Source: Lederbergia citrea (GTDB lineage: Bacteria > Bacillota > Bacilli > Bacillales > Bacillaceae_C). From it: a DNA stretch of 64,000 nucleotides. Under the pieces are notes generated by a model that ran no database searches, was not told the DNA's origin, and saw only the letters and a list, made by a program, of their open reading frames with translations. Of this stretch, positions 8,989-17,564 are shown piece after piece. The stretch's first letter is position 1, and each line of letters begins with the position of its first letter. The stretch covers positions 248,001 to 312,000 of the forward strand of contig NZ_JAGYPH010000004.1 of NCBI RefSeq assembly GCF_018343525.1, in the 5' to 3' direction. The position numbers were made by a program, and so were the translations under genes.

Positions 8989-9708
8989 TTATCCCTTTTT
9001 AAATTTTTTTATCGTTTCATACATCATTTTATCTATTAATAAATCAAAGATAGAGATAACAGGGTTAAAATTAGCTTCAATAATCCATATCTTTCCGTTA
9101 TGATCTATACCTATATCAAAACCTACGGTACGGTATTTAGGATTCAATTTTGTTGCTGCCTGTATACCAATATTATCAATTTCAGGCAATAGGCTTTGAT
9201 GTTGGATATGACATAAAGTAGAGTTTTGAATAGCTTCTTCTACAGGCAAAACATTTTGGGCAACGTTCGTAACGAGAAAGTTTTCTGCTGCCACTTTAGC
9301 AGCTTTCCCCGTAACGACCCAATTAGAGGAGCCTCTTTTGCGTTGTACCATTACTCGAAGATCAAAAGGACAGTCATCAATAGTTGCTAGTGGAATTCTT
9401 TGTTGAACAATATAGCGATTGTAATAATGCGATTTTTGCAGATCTTTTAAGTAGTCATAAACCTCTTCCCGATCGGTTAAAGTAATTTTTCTATTTTCAA
9501 TATGAATTTCGAATAAATCTTTATCTAAAGAGGATATAGTGCTTACACCAAGACCTCGATAACCGTGACGCGGCTTAATTATTACTTGGTTATATCTATT
9601 CATAAATTCCCATAAAGATCGCTTCGTTAATAACTGAGTTTCCGGTAAATATTTATGAAGGGTCTCCTCTCCTCCCATCACCTGGTAATCTCTCCACTTA
9701 TCCCTCAT
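8989..9708 (-). CDS. YheC/YheD-family ATP-grasp protein (spore coat-associated type)
   Basis: A 239-residue ATP-grasp protein. KPRHGYRGLGV gives the nucleotide-binding lysine loop, FDLRVMVQRK the central strand, and GFDIGIDHNGKIWIIEANFNP the metal-binding Asp/Glu/Asn end. The family includes the Bacillus endospore coat-associated YheC and YheD, which are longer (about 360-450 residues), so this is a compact member lacking their N-terminal part. The start has AAAGGAG upstream. A sigma-K-like promoter lies at 9742-9768, consistent with mother-cell expression. The substrate of the ligase-like domain is unknown. Confidence 0.85.
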   Translation of the reverse strand: MRDKWRDYQVMGGEETLHKYLPETQLLTKRSLWEFMNRYNQVIIKPRHGYRGLGVSTISSLDKDLFEIHIENRKITLTDREEVYDYLKDLQKSHYYNRYIVQQRIPLATIDDCPFDLRVMVQRKRGSSNWVVTGKAAKVAAENFLVTNVAQNVLPVEEAIQNSTLCHIQHQSLLPEIDNIGIQAATKLNPKYRTVGFDIGIDHNGKIWIIEANFNPVISIFDLLIDKMMYETIKKFKKG

Positions 9709-9741
9709 GAATTATTGCTCCTTTAATAAAAGATTCATAGT

Positions 9742-9768
9742 TAGGATATGAGATTATTACTTAACGGT
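9742..9768 (-). promoter_or_regulatory. Candidate sigma-K promoter of the ATP-grasp gene
   Basis: On the minus strand AC is followed after 16 nt by CATATCCTA, matching the AC-N16/17-CATANNNTA pattern of sigma-K. Confidence 0.45.
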
Positions 9769-9793
9769 ACACGCCATATACCTATTAAAATAA

Positions 9794-9830
9794 AAACACC
9801 CTGGAGATACGTAGCCCCCCAGCGGTGTTT
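9794..9830 (-). terminator. Terminator after the HAD gene
   Basis: AAACACC at 9794-9800 pairs with GGTGTTT at 9824-9830, with CTGG/CCA(G) pairing inside and a T-rich tail on the minus strand. Confidence 0.7.
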
Positions 9831-9843
9831 ATTATAATTTTTT

Positions 9844-10986
9844 TTATTTTACTAAAGAAAGTACCAATTCTTTGATTCCTGAAACATCATCGAGAATATG
9901 ATCTGCATTATGCTCCTCAAATTCTGCTCTGGCATTTTTTCCTGATAATCCCGTAAGCACAGCTGCAAAGACAGCCCCCATTTTCCTAGCTGCCAATAAG
10001 TCCGCTAATGAGTCACCGACAATTAATAATTCATTTCCGTTTTCTAGGGGCAATGTTTCTGCTAAACATTCTTCAGCACTTTTCGTTTTACTGGATAATG
10101 CTAAAACATATGTATACGGATGTGGCTTAGACAGAGGTGGCGCTGCGGGCAACTTACGCTCAGCATCTAGAACATCATCTGCAGTTGCGATGTTATTCAC
10201 ATCAAAATATTTAAGCCAATCTAAATGTTTAAAAGGCTCAATTGTTTCAAGTTCCGGACGCCCTGTCCCGATTCCAATGACAACACCTGCATCCTTTAAT
10301 GATTGGAATAAATCTGCAATTTCTTCAGGGGAACGCAATGTTTTTTCATCGGATAAAAATCCTTTTTTACCCGTTTGCACTGATGGTCTGCCAGTTGAAG
10401 CTAGAACATGCTTGTCACCCACATACCATTCTTGTGCAATCAGCTCACAAGTTGACCAAAGTGTACCGATTTGTCCAAAAACAGTCGCTTCGACATTGAG
10501 CTTTTCTTTAGCAATTTTGTCAATATGTGCAAACAAACCTTCTTTAGACTTGTTTGATGATGCAAAATCAGTAAGAAAACCAGAATAATCGAGCTCTACT
10601 CTTTTATCTTTCAAAACTGCTGCAATTTCTTGCAAAACGGTGCGATCAATTTCATTCGAAACCCATTTCACAATACTTTCCTTTTCGGTATCTTTCACTT
10701 GCTCTAATAGACGAATCAACTGGTAACTAACTGTCAAATAAATCATATCCCAGTTTGAATTAATGCCACCTGATTTCATTAATTTTAATACTTTGTCATT
10801 TTGAAAAATATTCGCACGAATCATTGTTATTTCTTCATCATTCACGTTAGTTTTAAACTTTTCAGAATCTAATCCTAAATATTTTTCGCTGTTGATTACT
10901 TCCCACACCGTTAATGCAGACATGTCAAAATAGCGCTCTTCACTCAGTAACACCCCGTCAACATCAAACAATACCGTTTTAACCAT
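9844..10986 (-). CDS. HAD-superfamily hydrolase
   Basis: Shows the HAD motifs in order: VLFDVDGVLL (nucleophile Asp), GIGTGRPE (motif II), KPHPYTYVLAL (motif III Lys) and LLIVGDSLADLLAARKMG (motif IV). At about 380 residues it is longer than a simple phosphoglycolate-type HAD, with a large cap region between motifs I and II (roughly residues 25-220). I place the start at the ATG at 10986, 6 nt after AAAAGGGG; an ATG two codons earlier overlaps that site. It is a single gene with its own terminator. The phosphate substrate is unknown. Confidence 0.85.
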   Translation of the reverse strand: MVKTVLFDVDGVLLSEERYFDMSALTVWEVINSEKYLGLDSEKFKTNVNDEEITMIRANIFQNDKVLKLMKSGGINSNWDMIYLTVSYQLIRLLEQVKDTEKESIVKWVSNEIDRTVLQEIAAVLKDKRVELDYSGFLTDFASSNKSKEGLFAHIDKIAKEKLNVEATVFGQIGTLWSTCELIAQEWYVGDKHVLASTGRPSVQTGKKGFLSDEKTLRSPEEIADLFQSLKDAGVVIGIGTGRPELETIEPFKHLDWLKYFDVNNIATADDVLDAERKLPAAPPLSKPHPYTYVLALSSKTKSAEECLAETLPLENGNELLIVGDSLADLLAARKMGAVFAAVLTGLSGKNARAEFEEHNADHILDDVSGIKELVLSLVK

Positions 10987-11050
10987 TTCCATCCCCTTTT
11001 CTTCCGACGCTTCTTCCCTTTAGTGTAGCACAGTAATAATGCATTTCATA

Positions 11051-11290
11051 TTAATCTTCATCTTTTATATCCAAGTCTTCTGGCAATGGTTCAGCAAGAT
11101 ATTCCTCTAATTGTCTTTTATACTTTTCCATCTGCTCTAAATGAGTAGTGAATTGTTCTTTATTAATCATATAGCGCTCCCCATCATGAACAGCGCGAAT
11201 TTTTCCCTGCTGAATGAGACTTTCTATATATGATACAGGAAACTGTAAATACTCAGCAGTTTCTTCGATTGATAAATACATAACCGCCAT
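11051..11290 (-). CDS. Excisionase-type helix-turn-helix DNA-binding protein
   Basis: A 79-residue protein with a MerR/excisionase-like winged HTH at the N-terminus (LSIEETAEYLQFPVSYIESLIQQG, then KIRAVHDGERYMINKEQF) and an acidic tail. Such small proteins occur as chromosomal regulators as well as phage excisionases. No integrase or other phage gene is nearby, so I regard it as a resident regulator. GGAG lies upstream of the start. It follows the HAD gene's upstream region and may be transcribed alone. Confidence 0.7.
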   Translation of the reverse strand: MAVMYLSIEETAEYLQFPVSYIESLIQQGKIRAVHDGERYMINKEQFTTHLEQMEKYKRQLEEYLAEPLPEDLDIKDED

Positions 11291-11406
11291 CTCCTTTCAA
11301 TTAATAATTATCGCACCAATTTGTTATAAGTAGTATAGCAGAAACGCTGGAGAAGCCGGAAGGAACTATTAAGGCTTATCCTCTTACATATGGCTGATGA
11401 AAATAC

Positions 11407-11450
11407 AAAAACAACTCCGATTCCAATAATATGAATCGGAGTTGTTTTTT
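11407..11450 (-). terminator. Strong terminator after the GyrI-like gene
   Basis: A perfect 16-bp-class stem (ACAACTCCGATTC with GAATCGGAGTTGT) and a T-run on either side. Confidence 0.88.
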
Positions 11451-11461
11451 CAAAAAGTCGA

Positions 11462-11896
11462 TTATTTAAGTTTACTATAAATTTCAGTCTCAAGCTTAGA
11501 TTCATCCTCATTCCAATGCCCATATACTTCTATTAACGGAAACGTATGCTGTTGTCCTAAGGCTTCGATAGAAGAATGAAAACGATTATAAGTATCGCCT
11601 AATTTGCTATAAGGACCGATATGTTTGCAGTAAGCATATTTTTGAAAACATATCTCCCTTTTTTCCAAGATTGAATCTCCTTCTTCCGGAGAAATCAACT
11701 CAATCCCAGCAAACAAACGATTATCAGCATCATAAACTGCATGATTAACGCCCGTATGTTTCATGTCTCCTACTTTTGGCCAAATTTTGTTCAGCAGAGC
11801 AATGATCTCCTCGCCGTAACTTTTATTTTCATCATGGACTGTTGAGAAACCATATAATGTAAAAGTTTTTGATTCATTGATAATAGTGAAATCCAT
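11462..11896 (-). CDS. GyrI-like / effector-binding domain protein
   Basis: A 144-residue protein consisting only of the GyrI-like small-molecule (AraC-type effector) binding domain: a YGFSTVHDENK start, a central GIELI strand and the C-terminal FPLIEVYGHWNEDESK. There is no DNA-binding domain. Stand-alone members of this family bind hydrophobic compounds or modulate other proteins. An ideal AAAGGAGG precedes ATG. It is a monocistronic unit with a strong terminator. Confidence 0.8.
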   Translation of the reverse strand: MDFTIINESKTFTLYGFSTVHDENKSYGEEIIALLNKIWPKVGDMKHTGVNHAVYDADNRLFAGIELISPEEGDSILEKREICFQKYAYCKHIGPYSKLGDTYNRFHSSIEALGQQHTFPLIEVYGHWNEDESKLETEIYSKLK

Positions 11897-12070
11897 ACTT
11901 TCCTCCTTTTGGTAAAAGTGTTCCTAATATTAGATTTGACATGACTATGAGGAATACCTTTTTGAAGGGCTATATATTTTATATCATTCGATGGTCATTT
12001 CTCTTGTTTCACTAAATATGCATATTTTTTAAATTTGTCCCAATCCTAAGTGCAGAAGGAGATGATCATC

Positions 12071-12298
12071 ATGCCAAATAAAAAAACGAAACGTTGGCTC
12101 CCAACCCGACCTCATTTCGATGGCGAATTGGAAAATGTAATTAATGATCCCACAGCGACTGAGAGCACCCAAATGGGGATAAATATGAATATTGATTCAG
12201 CCAATAAACCTTTCCACGTAACCGATTTAAAAAGTGAAGATATGAAAGAGTTCGAACAGCTAACAAGAGGCAATCCAATCAACGATAAGATTGATTAA
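12071..12298 (+). CDS. Small hypothetical protein
   Basis: A 75-residue hydrophilic protein of unknown function. I take ATG 12071 as the start because AAGGAGA lies 9 nt upstream; in-frame starts at 12050 and 12062 overlap that site. It has Lys/Arg at the N-terminus and Asp/Glu near the C-terminus, with no membrane segment or recognised domain. A weak hairpin (12303-12330) follows before the queT promoter. Confidence 0.6.
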   Translation: MPNKKTKRWLPTRPHFDGELENVINDPTATESTQMGINMNIDSANKPFHVTDLKSEDMKEFEQLTRGNPINDKID

Positions 12299-12337
12299 GA
12301 AAACGGGCCCTCCATAAAATGGAAGGACCGATCTATA

Positions 12338-12365
12338 TTGACTTAAACACCTAATCTATTATAGA
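12338..12365 (+). promoter_or_regulatory. Candidate promoter of queT
   Basis: TTGACT at 12338-12343 and TATAGA at 12360-12365, 16 nt apart, directly upstream of the structured leader. Confidence 0.5.
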
Positions 12366-12373
12366 ATATCAAA

Positions 12374-12424
12374 TTGGGTCTACACCCAACGTGGTTCGCA
12401 ACCATCCCACGGAAAAAAACTAGG
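12374..12424 (+). promoter_or_regulatory. Structured queT leader, possible preQ1 riboswitch
   Basis: Two adjacent hairpins (TTGGGT/ACCCAA at 12374-12389; CGTGG/CCACG at 12390-12411) are followed by an A-rich stretch, GGAAAAAAACTAGGG, that merges with the ribosome binding site. The ACACCC and AAAAAACTA pieces recall preQ1 class I aptamers, and QueT genes are often under preQ1 control. The first loop is only four nt, however, so it does not fit the class I or II consensus as I know it. Confidence 0.4.
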
Positions 12425-12435
12425 GAGAGAGAAAA

Positions 12436-12918
12436 ATGAATATAAGAACACTCGTAGTAAACGCGATTATCGCTGCACTGTATATTGCAGTCTCAGCAGT
12501 TATTGCGCCGTTTGGATTCACCAACATTCAATTCCGTGTTTCGGAGATGTTTAACCATCTAGTCGTTTTTAATAAAAAATATATATTCGGGATTGTCATT
12601 GGAGTCTTTCTCACAAACTTATTTTCACCGCTTGGCGTATATGATTTAGTTTTCGGAGTAGGCCAATCAATCCTCGCTTTATCGATTACAATCGTTTCAG
12701 CCCGGTTTATTAAAGGAATCTGGATGCGCATGATTTTCAATACAGTCATTTTTACCTTTACAATGTTCATCATTGCAATTGAGCTGAATCTGGTACTCGG
12801 TTTACCTTTCTTATTCACATGGTTGACTGTTGCAATTGGGGAATTCGTTGTAATGATTGTGGGTGCACCACTCATGATCGCCTTGAACAAACGAATTAAT
12901 TTCGAAAAACTTGTATAA
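12436..12918 (+). CDS. queT: QueT-family queuosine precursor transporter
   Basis: A 160-residue integral membrane protein of about five to six segments and the S component-like QueT family (COG4708), thought to import queuosine precursors with an ECF module. The FRVSEMFNHLVVFN segment and the terminal hydrophobic helices are visible. A GGGAGAGAG site overlaps the end of the structured leader, giving a direct route for translational control. It is a single-gene unit ending in a terminator at 12957-12989. Confidence 0.88.
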   Translation: MNIRTLVVNAIIAALYIAVSAVIAPFGFTNIQFRVSEMFNHLVVFNKKYIFGIVIGVFLTNLFSPLGVYDLVFGVGQSILALSITIVSARFIKGIWMRMIFNTVIFTFTMFIIAIELNLVLGLPFLFTWLTVAIGEFVVMIVGAPLMIALNKRINFEKLV

Positions 12919-12956
12919 GATTAATAGTGAAGATATCTTGCGACGTATGGTATAAG

Positions 12957-12989
12957 ATGGACTGACCTTTCGAGGGCGGTCCATTTTTG
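12957..12989 (+). terminator. Terminator after queT
   Basis: ATGGACTGACC pairs with GGGCGGTCCAT (one mismatch), followed by TTTTT. Confidence 0.75.
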
Positions 12990-13007
12990 CTAGTTAAATA
13001 ATAATAA

Positions 13008-13043
13008 ATGCCAGCCCTAGCATAGCTGCAATTGGACTGGCAT
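13008..13043 (-). terminator. Terminator after the 126-residue gene
   Basis: ATGCCAG at 13008 onward pairs with CTGGCAT ending at 13043, with a T-rich tail on the minus strand. Confidence 0.65.
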
Positions 13044-13050
13044 CAATCTC

Positions 13051-13431
13051 TTATTTTCTTTCCGGTGCTATTTCTTTATTTAAAACTTCAAAAAATTTAA
13101 GAACCGTAAAATAACTTAACCCTAAATCTCCCAAACCTTCATAAGCTGAGACAACATCCACACTACAGCGAAGCGGCTCTACTTGATACACTGTAACGAC
13201 GATTTGATTCCGTCTCATTCCTTTTTTCTCAATCAACATTTCACCGCGCTCAGTGTCTAAATGAGTAATATTCCACCCAGAAAGTTTATTGTTGACGATA
13301 AAATTGATTTTTTCCAAAAGAACGCGCTTACTAACCTTATAATAGCGTGTTTTTAATTGCGGATCCTTCGCCTTATCACCTGTTTCTGTGCTATTTTTCC
13401 ATAGCCCAGTTAAGATACGCGCCATCGACAT
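13051..13431 (-). CDS. Small conserved cytosolic protein (DUF1499-like)
   Basis: A 126-residue soluble protein. The central segment (TERGEMLIEKKGMRRNQIV followed by a Val-rich strand and SAYEGLGDLGLSYFTVLKFF) resembles DUF1499-type proteins found widely in Bacillaceae. GGGGGG lies 8 nt before ATG. No function is established. It is convergent with queT, with separate terminators between them. Confidence 0.6.
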   Translation of the reverse strand: MSMARILTGLWKNSTETGDKAKDPQLKTRYYKVSKRVLLEKINFIVNNKLSGWNITHLDTERGEMLIEKKGMRRNQIVVTVYQVEPLRCSVDVVSAYEGLGDLGLSYFTVLKFFEVLNKEIAPERK

Positions 13432-13646
13432 ATCTCTATCCCCCCTTTACAACAAAGAAACTAAAATATGTATATATGCATTTATTATATGTCTTTTACA
13501 TTAGTTATGTCTATGATATCACTGATATATAAGTAGTTTTTACAGGAGATACCAATGAATCTCTTTGCATTTATATCGAAAATGAAGTGATTATGTGCCA
13601 TAATGGAAGGGTTGACATCGATGAATGCAAACTAGGAGTGAAATTG

Positions 13647-14732
13647 TTGAGCATTTTTTTAACAGGAGCCGCAGGTTTTTTAGGCGGGAAATTACTGAGA
13701 AATTTATTAAGCGAAACGAAGCATCATTTATATATACTTGTCAGGGATATAGATAAAGCAAAGCGATTAATTGATACATTTCCACCTAATGAGAAAAATA
13801 GAATCCATCTATTAAAAGGCGACATTACCCAGCCATTTTGTGGATTAACTGAGTACGAAATTGAGAGTTTAACTGGGAAAATTCATATCTTTTATCATCT
13901 GGCAGCTTTGGTCAAGTTTGACCTTGATTTATATGAGGAAATATTTGCGGTCAACTATGATGGAACATACAATGCATTAGAACTGGCCAACAGCATGAAT
14001 ACAGAAAAGTTTTTCTATGTCAGTACTGCTTACACGGTAGGTAAAATGCAATATGGTATAGAAGAGCTCTATTCTCCAGATTGTGAATATCATAATCCAT
14101 ATGAAGAAAGCAAAGTGAAGTCGGAGCATCTGGCATTTTCTTATGCAAATGAGATGGATATTTCAATCTTTCGCCCATCCATCATCGTTGGTGATTCAGA
14201 AACTGGCGAAGCAGATTCTAAATTTACTTTATATGGGTTTATGCGAGCCCTTGATATTTTTAAAAGAAGAGTCATGCGGAATGAAGATAGTATGCAGAAG
14301 ACTTATTATGTAGCAGGAAATAAAGAAGGCACTTCCAACTTTGTCCCTGTTAACTATGTGGCAGACATCTTAAGTTTAGCAGTATCCAAAGCAGAAGCGA
14401 ATACAATCTACAATATTATCAATCCCGAACCCGCTTCTAATTTCGAGATTATGTCCATGATAAAAAAAGCTCTGCAATTCGATCAACTTTTCATTACACA
14501 AAGTCAAGAATTACACGAATTGAGTGATGATGAGCTAAAACTGAATGAAATGATTCAAGTGTTCAATCCATATTTAAAAAGTAACATCGTGTTTGAAGAT
14601 GCAAATACTCAAAAATTGATAAAAGACTCAAAAATAAATCACTTGCAATTAGAGTCTAATACATTGCAAATGATTATCGATGCTTATTTTGGAATCCAAC
14701 AAGAAGAAATCGAGAATGTTCCACAATCATAA
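13647..14732 (+). CDS. Extended SDR-family NAD(P)-dependent epimerase/reductase
   Basis: The start is TTG 13647, because TAGGAGTG lies just upstream and the first residues SIFLTGAAGFLGG are the nucleotide-binding TGxxGFLG loop; longer in-frame starts add an unlikely N-terminus. YHLAA, the YVSTAYTVG strand and a catalytic YEESK (YxxxK) are present, followed by a FRPSIIVGDSETG segment typical of extended SDRs related to fatty-acyl or thioester reductases. There are 361 residues with no transmembrane anchor. It is monocistronic, and its substrate cannot be inferred. Confidence 0.82.
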   Translation: MSIFLTGAAGFLGGKLLRNLLSETKHHLYILVRDIDKAKRLIDTFPPNEKNRIHLLKGDITQPFCGLTEYEIESLTGKIHIFYHLAALVKFDLDLYEEIFAVNYDGTYNALELANSMNTEKFFYVSTAYTVGKMQYGIEELYSPDCEYHNPYEESKVKSEHLAFSYANEMDISIFRPSIIVGDSETGEADSKFTLYGFMRALDIFKRRVMRNEDSMQKTYYVAGNKEGTSNFVPVNYVADILSLAVSKAEANTIYNIINPEPASNFEIMSMIKKALQFDQLFITQSQELHELSDDELKLNEMIQVFNPYLKSNIVFEDANTQKLIKDSKINHLQLESNTLQMIIDAYFGIQQEEIENVPQS

Positions 14733-14737
14733 CCAAA

Positions 14738-14761
14738 GAGGCTGCCCACTTGGACAGCCTC
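14738..14761. terminator. Terminator between convergent SDR and opuC genes
   Basis: GAGGCTG and CAGCCTC arms with a short CCA/TGG extension, positioned between the two stop codons. Confidence 0.65.
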
Positions 14762-14775
14762 ATTTACGTATAAAT

Positions 14776-15663
14776 TTATTCAATCAAACCAACTTCCTGT
14801 AAAAACTCTTTCGCGACAACTTCAACCATCATGCCTTCATTATCTACTTTCGCATTCATACCCTGCATCGTTAATTCGTCTATTTTTCCTGCCAATAAAC
14901 TAAGCACTTCTTCCAATTCGGGATATTTTTCTAATGTATCCTTCCTTGCGAGTGGAAGAGCGTGATATGGCGGAAAATATGATAGATCGTCTTCAAGCAC
15001 TTTCAAATCATACATTTGCAGCTGGCCATCCGTTGTATAAGAATTAATAACATCCACTTCCTTCGAGGCGAAGGAACGATACATAATACCGTGATCCATT
15101 CCTTTCACATCTTTAAAATTGATCTTATATTCTTTTTTAAAACCTGGCAATCCATCCGGACGATCAATAAATTCAAACACGGCACCAAGTGTAAATTGAT
15201 CGGATATTTTTGCGAAGTCACTAAATGTTTCCAAGTTCAGTTCTTCAGCCTTTTTTTTATCAAGGGCAAGCGTGTACGTATTATTAAATCCAAATGTGTT
15301 AAATGCTTTGATCCCGTCTTCCGATACAAATTCTTTCACCATTGCCAATGTTTCTTCCGCATTTCCAGGAGTTTCATTATAATAATTCGCCACGATTGTC
15401 CCAGTATAATCGGGAATCACTTGAATATGATCGTTCAGCATTGCGTTCCAAACAACGTTGGAGCCACCGAGGTTTTCTTTCGTTATTACTTTAATATCAG
15501 TTTTAGCTTCAATTAATTGTGCCATTATATTAGATAAAATAATGCTTTCCGTGTTGTTTCTTGAACCAAGTGTGATCGAATCCCCACTTTTAAGAATACA
15601 ACCGGTTAGAGGCAGCACGAGCATAATCGTTAACAAAAACATGATAATTTTACGTTTTTTCAT
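14776..15663 (-). CDS. opuCC: OpuC-type compatible-solute ABC transporter, substrate-binding lipoprotein
   Basis: A 295-residue lipoprotein with lipobox LTGC (Cys22) and a ligand-binding domain of the OpuAC/ProX superfamily (GSRNNTESIILSNIMAQLIE, IPDYTGTI). It captures glycine betaine, choline or carnitine outside the membrane and delivers it to the permease. It is the third gene of the operon, 9 nt after the permease stop. Exact specificity is not readable. Confidence 0.9.
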   Translation of the reverse strand: MKKRKIIMFLLTIMLVLPLTGCILKSGDSITLGSRNNTESIILSNIMAQLIEAKTDIKVITKENLGGSNVVWNAMLNDHIQVIPDYTGTIVANYYNETPGNAEETLAMVKEFVSEDGIKAFNTFGFNNTYTLALDKKKAEELNLETFSDFAKISDQFTLGAVFEFIDRPDGLPGFKKEYKINFKDVKGMDHGIMYRSFASKEVDVINSYTTDGQLQMYDLKVLEDDLSYFPPYHALPLARKDTLEKYPELEEVLSLLAGKIDELTMQGMNAKVDNEGMMVEVVAKEFLQEVGLIE

Positions 15664-15672
15664 AGCTTATCC

Positions 15673-16326
15673 TCACCTTAACCCTTCTGGTGTTGACCAG
15701 CGTTCCACTGAGCTCAGTACAATTTCAAGAATAACTGCCAGCAGGGCTGCAGGAATAGCACCCAGTAAAATGAGACCATCAATTCCACGGGTAATTCCTA
15801 AAAAGATGAAATCACCGAGTCCGCCAGCACCAATAAAGGCGGCCAATGTCGCAGTACCGACGTTAATTACAGCCGCTGTACGAATCCCAGCCATCATAAC
15901 CGGAATGGCCAATGGAAGTTCCACCTTAAATAAAATTTGTCGGCTTGTCATCCCCATACCTTTAGCCGCTTCGGTTGTGGCCTTATCTACATCTTTAATC
16001 CCTGTGTATGTGTTACGGATGATTGGCAACAAAGAATATAAAAATAAAGCCGCAATCGCCGTTTTAATCCCTATTCCGAAGATAGGTATCATAAATCCGA
16101 GTAAGGCAAGGCTAGGGATTGTTTGCATGATCCCTGCTCCTCCCAAAACAACAGTAGTCAATGAAGGTACACGGGTAATTAAGATTCCAAAGGAAATACC
16201 AATAAAAATAGCAAGCAGCATGGAGAAAAAAACGAGCTGAATATGTGTAAATGTTGACATTAATACTTCTTGCCAACGCAATTGTGATTGTTGGATAAAT
16301 TGTTCCCATATATTTAACTTATTCAT
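15673..16326 (-). CDS. opuCB: OpuC-type ABC transporter permease
   Basis: A 217-residue multi-span permease with the inner-loop EAA motif (TEAAKGMGMTSRQILFKVELPLAIP), which contacts the ATPase. I choose ATG 16326: GGAGG lies 6 nt upstream, and its ATGA overlaps the opuCA stop, so the two are translationally coupled. Classical OpuB/OpuC operons carry a second permease (OpuCD) after the lipoprotein; none is found here, so this permease probably works as a homodimer. Confidence 0.9.
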   Translation of the reverse strand: MNKLNIWEQFIQQSQLRWQEVLMSTFTHIQLVFFSMLLAIFIGISFGILITRVPSLTTVVLGGAGIMQTIPSLALLGFMIPIFGIGIKTAIAALFLYSLLPIIRNTYTGIKDVDKATTEAAKGMGMTSRQILFKVELPLAIPVMMAGIRTAAVINVGTATLAAFIGAGGLGDFIFLGITRGIDGLILLGAIPAALLAVILEIVLSSVERWSTPEGLR

Positions 16327-17453
16327 TGGGCTACCTCCAACTCTGTCCACTGGCTTGATAATGCGGACAGCAAGGTTCCTCGTGTGACAACCCCGATTAC
16401 CTTGTGATCTTTATCTACAATCGGGATTATCCCATTTGGTGCTTCATCCATCATAATAATGGCATCCCTTGCAGTTGCGGAATCGGATAAATATGGTTTA
16501 GGAGACAGCATAATTTCCTTAATATATTTCGTATCTTTCATCTTGGCGATTAAATCATGGGCTGGTAAAATACCCAATAGTCGATCATCTTCATCAACGA
16601 TAATTAACGTGTTGACTTGGCGTTTACGCATAAATGAAAGGGCTCTTTCCGGAGAACGCTGAGGCAGGGAAGTTAAAACTTTTTCATTCATTACATCGGT
16701 AACAGGCATTAATTCCGGATTTTGCATAATCCGATGTTTACCGATGAACTCCTCTACGAAACCGTGGGCTGGTTCGTGTAATAACTTCTCAGGGGTATCT
16801 ATCTGAAGTAATTTCCCATCTTTCATAATCGCTATTCTGTCACCAAGTTTTAACGCTTCATCCATATCATGAGTAACAAAAACAAATGTCTTCTTTAGTT
16901 TTTGATGTAAAGAAATCAATTCGCCCTGCAACTGATCCCTCGTAAGTGGATCCAGTGCACCGAACGGTTCATCCATTAATATCACACGAGGATTTGAAGC
17001 CAATGCTCTTGCAACCCCAACACGCTGTTGCTGTCCTCCCGATAACTCTTTCGGATATCGGTCACTGTAAACCTCTGGATCAAGCCCCACCATCTTCAAA
17101 AGCTCGTGTACTCTGTCATTAATTTTCTCTTTATCCCAGCCTTTAAGTTCAGGAACAATTGCGATGTTTTTTGCGATTGTGTAATGTGGAAAAAGTCCAA
17201 TGTGCTGAATAACATAGCCGATATTGCGCCTAAGCTCGGCTGCATTCAATTTGGTGACATCATTCCCATCAATCGTAATCGTACCGCTCGTATGGGGGAT
17301 CATCCGGTTAATCATTTTCATTGTCGTTGATTTTCCTGATCCACTCGGTCCGATAATAACAAGAAATTCTCCTTCCTGGATTTCAAAATTCACAGATGAA
17401 ACAGCTTGAAATCCGTCATCATACACTTTACTTACATTTTCAAATTTGAGCAT
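16323..17453 (-). CDS. opuCA: OpuC-type ABC transporter ATPase with CBS domains
   Basis: Energises uptake of osmoprotectants. Walker A GPSGSGKST (about 35-43), signature LSGGQQQ (137-143) and Walker B VILMDEP (157-163) are intact. Two CBS domains occupy roughly 255-370, the part thought to sense ionic strength or cyclic nucleotides in this family. The start is ATG 17453 with GGAGG 6 nt upstream; a longer in-frame version has no ribosome binding site. It is the first gene of the operon, behind a leader with a terminator hairpin. Confidence 0.93.
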   Translation of the reverse strand: MLKFENVSKVYDDGFQAVSSVNFEIQEGEFLVIIGPSGSGKSTTMKMINRMIPHTSGTITIDGNDVTKLNAAELRRNIGYVIQHIGLFPHYTIAKNIAIVPELKGWDKEKINDRVHELLKMVGLDPEVYSDRYPKELSGGQQQRVGVARALASNPRVILMDEPFGALDPLTRDQLQGELISLHQKLKKTFVFVTHDMDEALKLGDRIAIMKDGKLLQIDTPEKLLHEPAHGFVEEFIGKHRIMQNPELMPVTDVMNEKVLTSLPQRSPERALSFMRKRQVNTLIIVDEDDRLLGILPAHDLIAKMKDTKYIKEIMLSPKPYLSDSATARDAIIMMDEAPNGIIPIVDKDHKVIGVVTRGTLLSALSSQWTELEVAQ

Positions 17454-17480
17454 GTGTACCTCCATAAGATTTTTTGGCAA

Positions 17481-17552
17481 AAAAAAACCCTTTTTCACAT
17501 CCAATTCCGAATAGGAAAAGGTAACCCTTTACAAAAGGTTCTTGTGAAAAAG
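17481..17552 (-). terminator. Premature terminator in the opuC leader
   Basis: On the minus strand CTTTTTCACA (17543-17552) pairs with TGTGAAAAAG (17490-17499) around an inner AACC/GGGTT hairpin, and a run of about eight T follows (17480-17487). It lies between a good promoter and opuCA, so it can only act as an attenuator or as a 5' structural element. Confidence 0.65.
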
Positions 17553-17564
17553 CTTTATATAAAA

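Noticed and set aside
10190..10588. A 132-codon plus-strand reading frame inside the HAD gene
   Set aside because: It is antisense to an intact, motif-bearing gene and has no Shine-Dalgarno site.
11051..11290. Excisionase-like protein as evidence for a prophage or integrative element
   Set aside because: No integrase, phage gene or attachment repeats nearby; resident small HTH regulators look the same.
15458..16240. A 260-codon plus-strand reading frame across the opuC permease
   Set aside because: Antisense shadow of a conserved membrane protein; low-complexity Ile/Pro/Lys composition.
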